DNA of 64,000 nt, taken from positions 186,001 to 250,000 of the forward strand of contig NZ_BMPH01000003.1 in assembly GCF_014647495.1 (NCBI RefSeq), written 5' to 3'. The translations under genes were made by a program, and so were the position numbers. Positions 1-8,063 of this stretch are shown piece by piece. The notes under the pieces are model-generated. The model saw only the letters and a list, made by a program, of their open reading frames with translations. It did not search any database and was not told where the DNA came from. The DNA comes from Glutamicibacter protophormiae. GTDB taxonomy: Bacteria; Actinomycetota; Actinomycetes; Actinomycetales; Micrococcaceae. The number at the start of each line of letters is the position of its first letter. Within the stretch, counting starts at the first letter, position 1.

Positions 1-182
1 GCCACATAGCTTGAGCCAATGATCTGCAGGGCTTCACCCAGACCGTTGGGCTGTTCGGCGGTGCTGCCGGTGTACTTGGCGGCCAGGCCGAGCAGCAGGC
101 CGACAATCAGGGCCGCGATGATCTGCGGCCCGAAGCTTGTCATCCAACGTGGTAGTCGGGAAGAAGATGCGGTTTTTGACAT
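1..182 (-). CDS. Dicarboxylate/amino-acid:cation symporter (DAACS family), N-terminal fragment
   Basis: The reverse strand encodes about 60 residues from an ATG at 182 and runs off the left edge of the window. The residues include a short basic N-terminus, then a hydrophobic stretch with IIAALIVGLLLGLAAKYTG, followed by a hydrophilic segment and ALQIIGSSYV. This matches the first transmembrane segment of the DctA/GltP-type symporters, which import C4-dicarboxylates or glutamate/aspartate with protons or sodium. Only this N-terminal piece is visible, so substrate cannot be judged. No clear Shine-Dalgarno sequence precedes the ATG. The family call rests on the typical first-helix pattern alone. 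Confidence 0.65.
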   Translation of the reverse strand, partial: MSKTASSSRLPRWMTSFGPQIIAALIVGLLLGLAAKYTGSTAEQPNGLGEALQIIGSSYV

Positions 183-495
183 GTCACAAACCGTAGGCCT
201 TAAATTCCGCGTGTGCGCAGTTTCTGTTACGCAACATTACGAATGGGGATTTACTGTGATCTGCGACGAAGCCGGTGGGCCCGAAAGAGCTGTGAATCAC
301 CGCAAATGTGGGAATTTTCCGGCCGGATGGCGAAATGTGACGGCGGCGCTCGACGGTGCGCGCGCAGCTCGCTACGCGCCGAACGGCGCTGCTGGTTGAC
401 ATTGTCTGCGGCGCGGCTTCGGAGGGCCGGCTCCGCGGAGGGAAGTCTCCCGGAAACTGTTGACAGGCAAGTGAATACTTGCCTATTCTCGGTGC
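183..495. other. Intergenic region between symporter and ArsR gene
   Basis: About 313 bases hold the divergent promoters of the symporter (leftward) and the arsR-like gene (rightward). Short open frames exist on both strands but none has family features or a ribosome site, and they change frame relative to each other as expected of chance frames in GC-rich DNA. The only defined elements seen are the promoter and palindrome at 460-489. Confidence 0.5.
460..489 (+). promoter_or_regulatory. Promoter with palindromic operator for the ArsR-family gene
   Basis: A perfect -35 hexamer TTGACA (460-465) and a -10 TATTCT (484-489) are 18 nt apart. Between and overlapping them is a perfect inverted repeat AGGCAAGT-GAAT-ACTTGCCT (465-484). 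The start codon ATG at 496 is 6 nt after the -10, so the transcript is predicted leaderless. An operator that overlaps both promoter elements is the usual arrangement for autorepression by an ArsR protein; the identity of the binding protein is inferred. Confidence 0.8.
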
Positions 496-777
496 ATGGC
501 AGATCTATTCAAGGCTCTGGCGGACGGTACCCGGCGCATCATCATGGATGAGCTGGCGCAGCGCGATAGCCAGACCCTGTTTGAAATCTGCGGGCGGTTG
601 GCGATGAACCACGGGCTGGCCATGAGCCGGCAGGCGGTCTCCCAGCACCTCGCTGTGCTGGAAGAAGCCGGGCTGGTCGTCTCCCGCCGTGAGGGCCGCT
701 ATAAATTTCATCATTTGGACACCGGGCCGCTGCGGGCGATCGCCCAGCGGTGGCCCCAATCCACCACCGAGGACTAG
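496..777 (+). CDS. ArsR-family winged-helix transcriptional repressor
   Basis: A 93-residue protein with the ArsR/SmtB layout: an N-terminal helix MADLFKALADGTRRIIMDEL, a helix-turn-helix around MSRQAVSQHLAVLEEAGLV, and a wing with RREGRYKFHHLD. No cysteine-rich metal site like ELCVC is present, so it more closely resembles the non-metal branch that often sits beside VOC or SRPBCC genes. It lies 11 nt upstream of a VOC-family gene and is probably cotranscribed with it. The start at 496 is chosen because the protein aligns with the family from the first residue and the promoter places the transcription start at the A of ATG. The effector is unknown. Confidence 0.88.
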   Translation: MADLFKALADGTRRIIMDELAQRDSQTLFEICGRLAMNHGLAMSRQAVSQHLAVLEEAGLVVSRREGRYKFHHLDTGPLRAIAQRWPQSTTED

Positions 778-788
778 AGGATGAACCA

Positions 789-1178
789 ATGAAGATCTAC
801 ATCACCAGCGTCTTCGTCGACGACCAGGCCAAGGCGCGGGAGTTCTACACCACGGTGCTGGGCTTCGTGGTCAAGCACGACATTCCGATGGGGGAGGACA
901 GCTGGCTGACGCTGACCGCGCCGGATGCGCTGGACGGTCCCGAACTGCTGCTCGAGCCTGCGGGGCACCCTGCGGTAGGTCCCTTCCGCGAGGCGCTGGT
1001 CAATGACGGCATCCCGTTCACCTCCTTTGCCGTGGAGAATATCGATGCCGAATACGAGCGGCTGCTGGCGTTGGGTGTCGTTTTCACCCAGCCGCCTACC
1101 CAGATGGGCCCGGTGACCACCGCGGTCTTCGACGACACCTGCGGCAACCTGATCCAGCTGTCGAGCTACGGCGGCTAG
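789..1178 (+). CDS. VOC (glyoxalase/bleomycin-resistance) superfamily protein
   Basis: A 129-residue protein with the paired beta-alpha-beta-beta-beta modules of the VOC superfamily: MKIYITSVFVDDQAKAREFY at the start, VLGFVVKHDIPMG, then VNDGIPFTSFAVENIDAEYE and a C-terminal VFDDTCGNLIQLSSYGG, the usual end of the fold. Members bind a metal and act on small thiol adducts or sequester drugs. Here the first metal-ligand position is not the usual histidine, so catalytic function is uncertain. The ATG at 789 is preceded by AGAGG about 9 nt upstream. The gene follows the ArsR repressor closely, which suggests repressor-controlled expression. Confidence 0.85.
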   Translation: MKIYITSVFVDDQAKAREFYTTVLGFVVKHDIPMGEDSWLTLTAPDALDGPELLLEPAGHPAVGPFREALVNDGIPFTSFAVENIDAEYERLLALGVVFTQPPTQMGPVTTAVFDDTCGNLIQLSSYGG

Positions 1179-1202
1179 TGCCGCCGGCGGCTTAAACGAC
1201 AA

Positions 1203-1238
1203 CAAGGATCCTCCGTCCATCGGGTCGGGGGATCCTTG
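1203..1238. terminator. Bidirectional intrinsic terminator
   Basis: Inverted repeat CAAGGATCCTCC (1203-1214) with GGGGGATCCTTG (1227-1238), one mismatch, lies in the gap between two convergent genes (VOC protein and DUF885 protein). It can serve both. Confidence 0.7.
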
Positions 1239-1268
1239 CCGTCGTGTCAGGCGCGGGCCGGGAGCGTC

Positions 1269-2939
1269 TCAGCCATCGAGCAGGGCACGCTTGAGCGTGT
1301 CCAGCCCGACCGAACCCAGCTTCAGCGCACGGGTGTGGAAGGCCTTCACGTCGAAGTCCTCGCCGTCGCGGACGGCCAGCTCATCGCGGATCTGCTCCCA
1401 GAGGCGCTGGCCCACCTTGTAGCTCGGCGCCTGCCCGGGCCATCCCAGATAGCGCGTGAACTCGAAGTCCAGCTGTCCGGGGGAATCGTCGAAGTTGGCG
1501 CGCAGGAAATCGTAGCCCTTCTCCGGGGTCCAGGTTCCTTCGCCCCATGCCGCCGGGACTTCCAGTTCGAGGTGCACCCCGATGTCGAAGACCACGCGGG
1601 CTGCGCGCATCCGCTGTGCGCCGAGCATTCCCATGTAGTCTCCCGGATCGTCCAGGTAGCCCAGCTGCTGCATCAGCCGTTCGGAGTACAGGGCCCAGCC
1701 TTCGCCGTGCCCGGACACCCAGCACAGGTTGCGGCGCCACTTGTTCAGCGTGTCCGCCTGCAGCTGGGCGGTGCCGATCTGCAGGTGGTGGCCCGGCACA
1801 CCCTCGTGGTAGACCGTGGTGAGCTCGGACCAGGTGGTGAACTCGTCCTCGCCCGGCGGGATGGACCACCACATGCGTCCGGGGCGGGCGAAGTCCTCGG
1901 ACGGCCCGGTGTAGTAGATGCCGCCGTCTTCGGTCGGGGCGATCATGCATTCGATGCGGTCCATCGGCGCCGGGATGTCGAAGTGCGTTCCGGCCAGGTC
2001 CAGGATCGCGGCGTCCGCCTTGGACTGCATCCATTCGCGCAGTGCGTCCTTGCCGGCCAGCTTGCGGGCCGGATCCGCGTTCAAGATCTCCTTGGCCTCG
2101 GCGATGGAGGCGCCGGGCTGGATCTGTTGCGCCACGCGTTCCTGCTCGGCGATGATCCTTCCCAGTTCCTCGACGCCCCAGGCGTAGGTCTCTTCAAGAT
2201 CCACCTCGGCGCCCAGGAAATTGCGCGAGGCGAGGGCGTACTGTTCGCGCCCGACTGCATCCTTTGCCGGGGCCGCGGGGAGCAGTTCTTCTTCCAGGAC
2301 CGCCGCCAGTTTGCGGTACGCCGTCTTGGAAGCCTCGGCGCCGGAGGCCAGGGAGTCCTGCAGGGAGGCATCCAGCATCGCGCCGTCGGCCGCCAGCTCG
2401 TCGAAGAAGCCGCCGTCCTTGGCGTAGTCGGTGGACTGCTCCATGACGATCTTCACCTGGCGCCGCGCGGCGACCAGGCCCTTGGCGGCGGACTCGCGCA
2501 GGGACTCGATGAAGCCGTCCATGGCGGCCGGCAGGTTGGCCAGGCGTCGGGCGATATGCCCGAAGTCCTCGGCCGATTCCTGCGGCATGAGGTCGAAGAT
2601 CGCGCGGATCTCCTGGGCCGGGCAGGCGATGTTGTTCAGCTCGGTGCGCCCGGTGGCGATGATCTCCAGCTCCAGCCCCAGCCGCTCCTGCATGGCATCG
2701 AGGGTGACCTTGTCGATGTCGTCTGCGGGCTGCAGCTCGCCGAGCTTGGCCAGCGTGCCGCGGGTGGCTTCGGCATAGCGCTGGGTTCCGGCGGGGGAGT
2801 AGTCGCCATACAGGCTTTCGTATCCGGGCAGCCCGAGTTCCGCTCCGAGTTCCGGATAGATCTGAAGGGTGTGCTCGAAGTGCTCATCAGCCACGGCGTC
2901 GATGGCCGTGGCTGCGCGAGGTGATGTCTCGTTGTTCAT
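1269..2939 (-). CDS. DUF885 family protein (putative zinc metallopeptidase-like)
   Basis: A 556-residue protein with the DUF885 signature HEGVPGHHLQ (near residue 380), a variant of the zincin HExxH motif, plus WWSIPPGEDEF upstream and the conserved C-terminal YLGWPGQAPSYKVG. Members are found widely in Actinobacteria and Proteobacteria; some have been linked to peptide or carboxypeptidase-like activity, but the physiological substrate is not established. No signal peptide is visible, so it is probably cytoplasmic. The ATG at 2939 is preceded by a -10 TAGGCT exactly 6 nt away and a TTCAAC -35, which supports a leaderless transcript. Length is normal for the family. Confidence 0.88.
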   Translation of the reverse strand: MNNETSPRAATAIDAVADEHFEHTLQIYPELGAELGLPGYESLYGDYSPAGTQRYAEATRGTLAKLGELQPADDIDKVTLDAMQERLGLELEIIATGRTELNNIACPAQEIRAIFDLMPQESAEDFGHIARRLANLPAAMDGFIESLRESAAKGLVAARRQVKIVMEQSTDYAKDGGFFDELAADGAMLDASLQDSLASGAEASKTAYRKLAAVLEEELLPAAPAKDAVGREQYALASRNFLGAEVDLEETYAWGVEELGRIIAEQERVAQQIQPGASIAEAKEILNADPARKLAGKDALREWMQSKADAAILDLAGTHFDIPAPMDRIECMIAPTEDGGIYYTGPSEDFARPGRMWWSIPPGEDEFTTWSELTTVYHEGVPGHHLQIGTAQLQADTLNKWRRNLCWVSGHGEGWALYSERLMQQLGYLDDPGDYMGMLGAQRMRAARVVFDIGVHLELEVPAAWGEGTWTPEKGYDFLRANFDDSPGQLDFEFTRYLGWPGQAPSYKVGQRLWEQIRDELAVRDGEDFDVKAFHTRALKLGSVGLDTLKRALLDG

Positions 2940-2945
2940 GCGGCA

Positions 2946-2974
2946 AGCCTAGTTGATCTGAAACAGATGTTGAA
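2946..2974 (-). promoter_or_regulatory. Promoter of the DUF885 gene
   Basis: On the reverse strand, TTCAAC (2969-2974) and TAGGCT (2946-2951) are separated by exactly 17 nt. The ATG at 2939 follows the -10 after 6 nt, so transcription would begin at the start codon. The spacer carries a small palindrome ATCTG-TTT-CAGAT of unknown meaning. Confidence 0.6.
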
Positions 2975-3081
2975 GAGATGAAGTGAAAATGAATTGGCGT
3001 GAGCCCTGCCCGCTGCTGGCGGCGCTTGCCGGCGGCCGAATGGCGCATTGGGACGCGCGGAGTTATGGTGGTTAACTATTG

Positions 3082-3101
3082 CCTACCTATCGGTAGGTAG
3101 G
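3082..3101. promoter_or_regulatory. Probable TetR-type operator upstream of the MFS exporter
   Basis: Perfect inverted repeat CCTACCTA-TCGG-TAGGTAGG, 40 bases before the exporter start codon. It is embedded in the only AT-rich part of the gap, next to a CATAAT hexamer (3119-3124) that could be the -10. The tetR gene downstream of the exporter is the obvious binding partner, but this is inference. Confidence 0.65.
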
Positions 3102-3141
3102 AATCAATAATCACCGTGCATAATCTTTCGAGGAGCAGCAG

Positions 3142-4362
3142 ATGCCCACAACCCAGACCGCCGCCAAGGCCGGCGCCTGGTTCGCCATCTCTTTGGCACT
3201 GGTCACCATCCTGGGACCGGCAGGAACCGACATGTACCTGGCGTCGCTGCCCGACATCGTGGCCGACCTGAAGGGCACCGAATCCATGGGCCAGCTGACC
3301 TTGACGGTCTACCTGCTCGCCATGGGTGTCGGGCAGCTGGTCTTCGGCCCGCTCACCGATGCGTACGGCCGGCGCAAGCCGCTGCTGGTGGCATTGGTGG
3401 CCTTCCTCGCCGCCTCCTTGTGGGCCGCCGGCAGCCCGAGCCTCGAGGTGCTGCTCGGAGCCCGCGCACTGCAGGGGCTGGCCGCCGCGCTCACCCTGGT
3501 GGTGGCGCTGAGCATGGTGCGCGACGCAGCCCACGGCGTGCGGGCGGCCCAGCTGTTCGCACTGCTGATGACCATCGAGGGCCTGGTGCCGGTGCTGGCG
3601 CCGACCGCCGGCGGGTTCATCGACCAGCACTTCGGCTGGCGCATGGTGTTCCTGGTGCTGGCCGGCCTGACCGCCATCGCCACGGTGAACGCCACCTTCA
3701 CCATGTCCGAAACCCTGCCCAGGTCCTCGCGGATACGGCTCAGCCCCGGTGAAATCCTGCGCACCTACGCGCGCATCGCCAAGGATCCGGCCTTCCTGCT
3801 GCCGGCGCTCGGGCTGTCCCTGGTCTTCTTTTTCCTGTTCGGATACATCGGCGGCGCGCCGTTCGTCTACCAGGGCGAGTTCGGCCTGGACGCAGGACAG
3901 TTCGGGCTGCTCTTCGGCTGCACCGGGCTGGCGGTGATGCTCGGGGCCATTCTCACCGGACGGCTGGTTGGCCGCATGGGCGCCGCCAAGCTCGCGTTCA
4001 TCGGCACCGCGCTGGTGCTGGGCGGAGCGGTGCTGGCCTTCGGACTGCATGCGTCCGGGCTGGGGCTGGGCGGCATCGTGGCGGGCATGTTCGTCTCCCT
4101 GTTCGGCCTGGGCATCGCGGAGTCCACGCTGATGGCCCTGGCCATGGGCTCGCAGAACGTTTCGCTGGGTTCAACCGCCGCCCTGCTCGGGGCGCTGCAG
4201 CTGACCATTTCCTCGGCGGCCACACCGCTGTCCGGCATTGCTGTCGCGGCCGGCGTCCCGGCCTGGCTGGGATTCCTGATGGCGGGCGCGGCGGCGGCCC
4301 TTGTTATTGTGGGTATCAGCGCCAAGCGGGCGCCGGTGCTGACCGATTTGGAAAGCCACTAG
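3142..4362 (+). CDS. MFS multidrug exporter, Bcr/CflA type
   Basis: A 406-residue, 12-helix major facilitator. The first helix ends in the Bcr/CflA hallmark GTDMYLASLPDI, and the loop after helix 2 has the MFS motif A GPLTDAYGRRKPLL. It should export drugs or metabolites by proton antiport across the cytoplasmic membrane. Length and helix count match the DHA1 family. The ATG at 3142 has AGGAG 6 nt upstream. A TetR regulator follows 39 nt after the stop, and a palindrome precedes the gene, indicating a regulator-exporter operon that responds to the exported compound. Substrate cannot be predicted. Confidence 0.9.
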   Translation: MPTTQTAAKAGAWFAISLALVTILGPAGTDMYLASLPDIVADLKGTESMGQLTLTVYLLAMGVGQLVFGPLTDAYGRRKPLLVALVAFLAASLWAAGSPSLEVLLGARALQGLAAALTLVVALSMVRDAAHGVRAAQLFALLMTIEGLVPVLAPTAGGFIDQHFGWRMVFLVLAGLTAIATVNATFTMSETLPRSSRIRLSPGEILRTYARIAKDPAFLLPALGLSLVFFFLFGYIGGAPFVYQGEFGLDAGQFGLLFGCTGLAVMLGAILTGRLVGRMGAAKLAFIGTALVLGGAVLAFGLHASGLGLGGIVAGMFVSLFGLGIAESTLMALAMGSQNVSLGSTAALLGALQLTISSAATPLSGIAVAAGVPAWLGFLMAGAAAALVIVGISAKRAPVLTDLESH

Positions 4363-4401
4363 GAACCACCAGCACGGATCAAGCGGAGCAACCAGCGCAC
4401 C

Positions 4402-4989
4402 ATGTCACTTTCCCCCTCGGCCCAGAAGATCTGCGACGTCGCGGTCAAGCATTTCGCCCGATTCGGCTACGACGCCTCGTCCTTGGCGGCCATCGCCGAA
4501 GGCGCGGGCATGCGCAAGCCGTCGCTCTATGCGCATTTCGCCGGGAAGGATGCGTTGTTCCTGCAGGTGCTGGAAATCGCGCTGGACGAGGAGAAGGTGG
4601 TGGCCCGCACCTCCCTGGCGGCACAGGGCGGGCCTGCGGATGTTCCGGGGGACGGCTACCTCTCCGGGCTCCAGGAACGCTATGACGGTTCGCCGCATTT
4701 CCAGTTCCTGCTGCGGACGGTCTACGCGCCGCCGGTGGCCATGCGCGAGCAGATTATCGACAAGTACCGCGGCTACGAGTCCGAGCTCCGGTCGGCCTTC
4801 ATGGAAAGCCTGGAGCCGTCCCTCGCAGAGGATCGGGCGAACCTGCTGACCGAGGCGTTCCTCGGGGTGGTCGACAGCCTGCAGGTCGAGCTGATCTACA
4901 ACTCGCCGCAGACCTTCGAGGTCCGGCGCGATGCCATGTGCCGGATGCTGGGGGCATTTGCCGCGGCTTCGGCGCAACCGGGGAGCTGA
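4402..4989 (+). CDS. TetR-family transcriptional regulator
   Basis: A 195-residue protein with a standard TetR N-terminal helix-turn-helix: ICDVAVKHFARFGYDASSL, then IAEGAGMRKPSLYAHFAGKD around residues 10-50. The C-terminal ligand domain is typical in length and carries no recognised family signature. It is encoded 39 nt after the MFS exporter on the same strand, so it is probably cotranscribed and represses the exporter through the palindrome at 3082-3101. There is no strong ribosome site directly before the ATG (AGCGGAG lies about 12 nt away). Confidence 0.88.
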   Translation: MSLSPSAQKICDVAVKHFARFGYDASSLAAIAEGAGMRKPSLYAHFAGKDALFLQVLEIALDEEKVVARTSLAAQGGPADVPGDGYLSGLQERYDGSPHFQFLLRTVYAPPVAMREQIIDKYRGYESELRSAFMESLEPSLAEDRANLLTEAFLGVVDSLQVELIYNSPQTFEVRRDAMCRMLGAFAAASAQPGS

Positions 4990-5038
4990 GGGGCGGGACC
5001 ACCGGCAGGCCGGTCGTTCGGCAACAGCGCAGACAAGA

Positions 5039-5069
5039 ATGCCGGAGCACCCTCAGGGTGCTCCGGCAT
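5039..5069. terminator. Bidirectional intrinsic terminator hairpin
   Basis: Perfect inverted repeat ATGCCGGAGCACCC-TCA-GGGTGCTCCGGCAT between the convergent tetR and acyl-CoA carboxylase epsilon genes. The core GCCGGAGCAC/GTGCTCCGGC recurs in another hairpin at 20896-20923. Confidence 0.8.
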
Positions 5070-5086
5070 GCTCATTGCCGGCGTGC

Positions 5087-5308
5087 TTAGCGCCGGCCCA
5101 GGTTCCAGGACAGGCGCGGGGTGCTCAGCGCAGTGCGCTTGCGCAGCCGCGCCACGCGCTTGGGCGCCTGCACAGTTCGCGCGGTGTCCTGCTCCCGGGA
5201 GTCCATCGCCATCAGCAGTGCGGTGACCGCGGCCAGCTCTTCGGGCGTGGGATTGCCGCGGGTGACGGTCAGCTGCGCGGCAGCAGAAGCGTGGGCCTGC
5301 TGGTCCAT
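5087..5308 (-). CDS. Acyl-CoA carboxylase epsilon subunit
   Basis: A 73-residue protein: an N-terminal strand QLTVTRGNPTPEELAAVTAL, then a basic linker and the C-terminal SLSWNLGRR-like end (TPRLSWNLGRR) that is the hallmark of the small actinobacterial epsilon subunits. These bind the beta carboxyltransferase and stimulate the acyl-CoA carboxylase holoenzyme that makes malonyl- or methylmalonyl-CoA. It lies 49 nt downstream of the beta subunit on the same strand. The ATG at 5308 has AGGAG 7 nt upstream, which decides the start over longer in-frame options that run into the neighbouring gene. Confidence 0.88.
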   Translation of the reverse strand: MDQQAHASAAAQLTVTRGNPTPEELAAVTALLMAMDSREQDTARTVQAPKRVARLRKRTALSTPRLSWNLGRR

Positions 5309-5357
5309 GGTGGAACTCCTTATGCGTCGTGGAAGAAGGGTGCGTGGCGCCGGGTGC

Positions 5358-6968
5358 CTACAGCGGGATGTTGCCGTGCTTCTTCGCAGGCAGCGTGGCG
5401 TGCTTCTCGCGCAGCGCGCGCAGCCCGCGCACCAGCTGCAAGCGGGTTTCGCTCGGGGCGATGACCGCGTCCACATAGCCCAGCTCGGCGGCCTGGTAGG
5501 GGTTGAGCAGCTCGGCTTCGTAGTCGTCGATGATCTGCTTGCGGCGTGCCTCGACGTCGCCGCCTTCGGAGTCCACCGCCGCCAGATCGCGGCGGTACAG
5601 AATGTTGACCGCGCCCTGCGCGCCCATCACGCCGATCTGCGCGGTCGGCCAGGCCAGGTTCAAGTCCGCGCCCAGCTTCTTGGAGCCCATCACGATGTAT
5701 GCTCCGCCGTAGGCCTTGCGGGTGATCACGGTCAGCTTCGGCACGGTGGCCTCCGCGTAGGCGTAGAGCAGCTTGGCGCCACGGCGGATGATGCCCTGGA
5801 ATTCCTGGTCCTTGCCGGGCAGGAAGCCCGGCACGTCAACCAGGGTCACGATCGGGATGTTGAAGGCGTCGCAGTGGCGCACGAAGCGGGCGGCCTTTTC
5901 CGAGGCGGCGATGTCCAGGGTGCCGGCGAACTGCATCGGCTGGTTGGCGACCAGGCCCACGGTGCGGCCCTCGATGCGGGCGTAGCCGATCAGCACGTTC
6001 GGCGCGTACAGCGCCTGCATCTCGAAGAACTGGCCGTCGTCCACCACTGACTCGATCACGGTGCGCATGTCGTAGGGCTGGTTGGCCGAGTCCGGGATCA
6101 GGGTGTCCAGTTCCAGGTCGTCCTCGGTGAGCTCCAGCTCCTCGTCGAACTCGGCGATCAGCGCGTCGGAGAGGTTGGAGGAGGGGAGGTAGTCCAGCAG
6201 GTCCTTGCAGAACTCGATGGCGTCTTCCTCGTCGGCCGCCAGATAGGTGGCGGTGCCGGTGTTGGCGTTGTGCTGGCGCGCGCCGCCCAGGGTCTCCATG
6301 TCGATTTCCTCGCCGGTGACGGTCTTGATGACGTCCGGGCCGGTAATGAACATGTGGCTGGTCTTGTCGACCATGATCACGTAGTCGGTCAGCGCGGGGG
6401 AGTAGGCGGCGCCGCCGGCGCTCGGGCCCATGATCAGCGAGATCTGCGGGACGACGCCTGAGGCGTGGACGTTGTTGCGGAAGATGTCCGCGAACATGGC
6501 CAGGGAGGCCACGCCTTCCTGGATGCGGGCGCCGCCGCCGTCCAGGATGCCGATGACCGGGCAGCCGTTGCGCAGCGCGAATTCCTGGACCTTGACGATT
6601 TTTTCGCCGTTGACCTGGGAGAGCGAACCGCCGTAGACAGTGAAGTCCTGCGAGTAGACGGCGACCTGGCGGCCGTCGACGGTGCCGTAGCCGGAGACCA
6701 GCCCGTCGCCCATCGGCTTCTTCTTCTCCATGCCGAAGGCGGTGGAGCGGTGCACGGCCAGGGCGTCGAATTCAATGAAGGAACCCTCGTCCAGCAGCAT
6801 CTCGATGCGTTCGCGGGCGGTGTGCTTGCCGCGCGCATGCTGCTTTTCGATGGCGGCCTGTCCACTGGGAGCTTCGGAGAGCTTCTGGCGGCGGCGGAAC
6901 TCAGCGAGCTTGCCGGCGGTGGTGGACAGGTCGATTGCTTCGTCTGCCTCGGTACGGCCCTGCGTCAT
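5358..6968 (-). CDS. accD: Acyl-CoA/propionyl-CoA carboxylase beta (carboxyltransferase) subunit
   Basis: A 536-residue carboxyltransferase with the two crotonase-like halves of the PccB/AccD5 family. Visible signatures are the N-terminal [20 protein letters not shown], the oxyanion-hole [25 protein letters not shown] in the first half and [14 protein letters not shown] in the second. It transfers carboxyl from carboxybiotin to acetyl- or propionyl-CoA in the cytoplasm, with a biotinylated alpha subunit that is not in this window. GGGAG lies about 8 nt before the ATG at 6968; a longer reading begins with sequence unlike the family. The epsilon subunit follows and a biotin ligase lies nearby on the other strand. 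Whether the acceptor is acetyl- or propionyl-CoA cannot be settled here. Confidence 0.93.
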   Translation of the reverse strand: MTQGRTEADEAIDLSTTAGKLAEFRRRQKLSEAPSGQAAIEKQHARGKHTARERIEMLLDEGSFIEFDALAVHRSTAFGMEKKKPMGDGLVSGYGTVDGRQVAVYSQDFTVYGGSLSQVNGEKIVKVQEFALRNGCPVIGILDGGGARIQEGVASLAMFADIFRNNVHASGVVPQISLIMGPSAGGAAYSPALTDYVIMVDKTSHMFITGPDVIKTVTGEEIDMETLGGARQHNANTGTATYLAADEEDAIEFCKDLLDYLPSSNLSDALIAEFDEELELTEDDLELDTLIPDSANQPYDMRTVIESVVDDGQFFEMQALYAPNVLIGYARIEGRTVGLVANQPMQFAGTLDIAASEKAARFVRHCDAFNIPIVTLVDVPGFLPGKDQEFQGIIRRGAKLLYAYAEATVPKLTVITRKAYGGAYIVMGSKKLGADLNLAWPTAQIGVMGAQGAVNILYRRDLAAVDSEGGDVEARRKQIIDDYEAELLNPYQAAELGYVDAVIAPSETRLQLVRGLRALREKHATLPAKKHGNIPL

Positions 6969-7163
6969 GCCCTGGTCTCCCTCGGATCGGTCTGGATGTG
7001 TAGGAATGGCACAAGAAAATTGCCAACCAAGCCAGTCTAACTGGGAAAACAGACAGTTTGTTTGTAGGAAACTTACAAATTGGGGCAATCCTGAGCATGA
7101 CCCACGCCAGAATAAGTTACCCAGTAGTAGCTTACCGGTCGCATCTGACGTAACCTAGGTCAC

Positions 7164-8021
7164 ATGACTATTGAATCGCGAACCCTCATCGCCCCCGACC
7201 ATTCCCGGCTGGCCGGGCGCACCCTGCTGATGAGCGGCGGCAGCCGCGGCATCGGCCTGGCCATCGCGACCGCCGCCGCCCGCGCTGGCGCCAATGTGGT
7301 GCTGCTGTCGAAAACCGATGCCCCGCACCCGAGCCTGGAAGGCACCATCCACACGGCGGTGCAGCAGATCAACGACGCCGGCGGCAAGGGCCTGGCAGTG
7401 GTGGGCGACGTGCGGGTGGACGAAGACGTGCAACGCGCGGTGCAGCAGGCGGTCGAGGCCTTCGGCGGCATCGACATCGTGGTGAACAACGCCTCGGCCA
7501 TCAACCTGGCCAAAACCGACCAGCTGGACATGAAGCGCTACGACCTCATGCAGGACATCAACGTGCGCGGCACCTTCCTGCTGTCCAAGACCGCGCTGCC
7601 GCACCTGCGCGAGTCCGCTCACGCCCACATCCTGACGCTCTCCCCGCCGCTGAACCTGGACCCCAAGTGGGCCGGGATGCACCTGGGCTACACCATGGCC
7701 AAATACGGCATGTCGCTGACCACCCTGGGCCTGGCCGAGGAACTTAAGGACAGCGGCATCGCGGTGAATTCGCTGTGGCCGGAAACGCTGATCGACACCG
7801 CCGCGATCCGCAACCTGCCCGGAGGCCAGCAGATGATCCGCGGCGCGCGCAGCGCGGACATCGTCGCGGATGCCGCACTGGCGATCCTTTCCAGCGATCC
7901 CGCCGGCGTCAGCGGCAATTTCTTCACCGACGGCCAGGTGCTGAACCTGGCCGGCGTCGGCGACCTGAGTGGCTATGCACTGAACCCCGATGTCCCGCTG
8001 GTGGAAGACATCTTCCTGTAA
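7164..8021 (+). CDS. SDR-family oxidoreductase (HSDL2-like)
   Basis: A 285-residue short-chain dehydrogenase. The Rossmann motif appears as LMSGGSRGIGLAIATAAARAG, with SGGSRGIG in place of TGxxxGIG; the VVNNASAINL segment follows; the catalytic tyrosine and lysine are in YTMAK with the serine in LTLSPPLN. The wording LDMKRYDLMQDINVRGTFLLS and LWPETLIDTAAI resembles the HSDL2/peroxisomal SDR subfamily, thought to act on fatty-acid-derived substrates. It is divergent from the carboxylase genes and 42 nt upstream of birA. The ATG at 7164 lies 7 nt after TAACCT and has no clear ribosome site, so it may be leaderless. Confidence 0.88.
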   Translation: MTIESRTLIAPDHSRLAGRTLLMSGGSRGIGLAIATAAARAGANVVLLSKTDAPHPSLEGTIHTAVQQINDAGGKGLAVVGDVRVDEDVQRAVQQAVEAFGGIDIVVNNASAINLAKTDQLDMKRYDLMQDINVRGTFLLSKTALPHLRESAHAHILTLSPPLNLDPKWAGMHLGYTMAKYGMSLTTLGLAEELKDSGIAVNSLWPETLIDTAAIRNLPGGQQMIRGARSADIVADAALAILSSDPAGVSGNFFTDGQVLNLAGVGDLSGYALNPDVPLVEDIFL

Positions 8022-8063
8022 AGCCCGCGGGGGCCGGGCCGTGCGTGACTTAGGGTGGAATTC

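Noticed and set aside
1236-2924. Very long forward open frame antisense to the DUF885 gene
   Set aside because: It is the mirror of a gene with clear family motifs. High GC content leaves long chance frames in the antisense; its product is Gly/Val/His-rich with no fold pattern.
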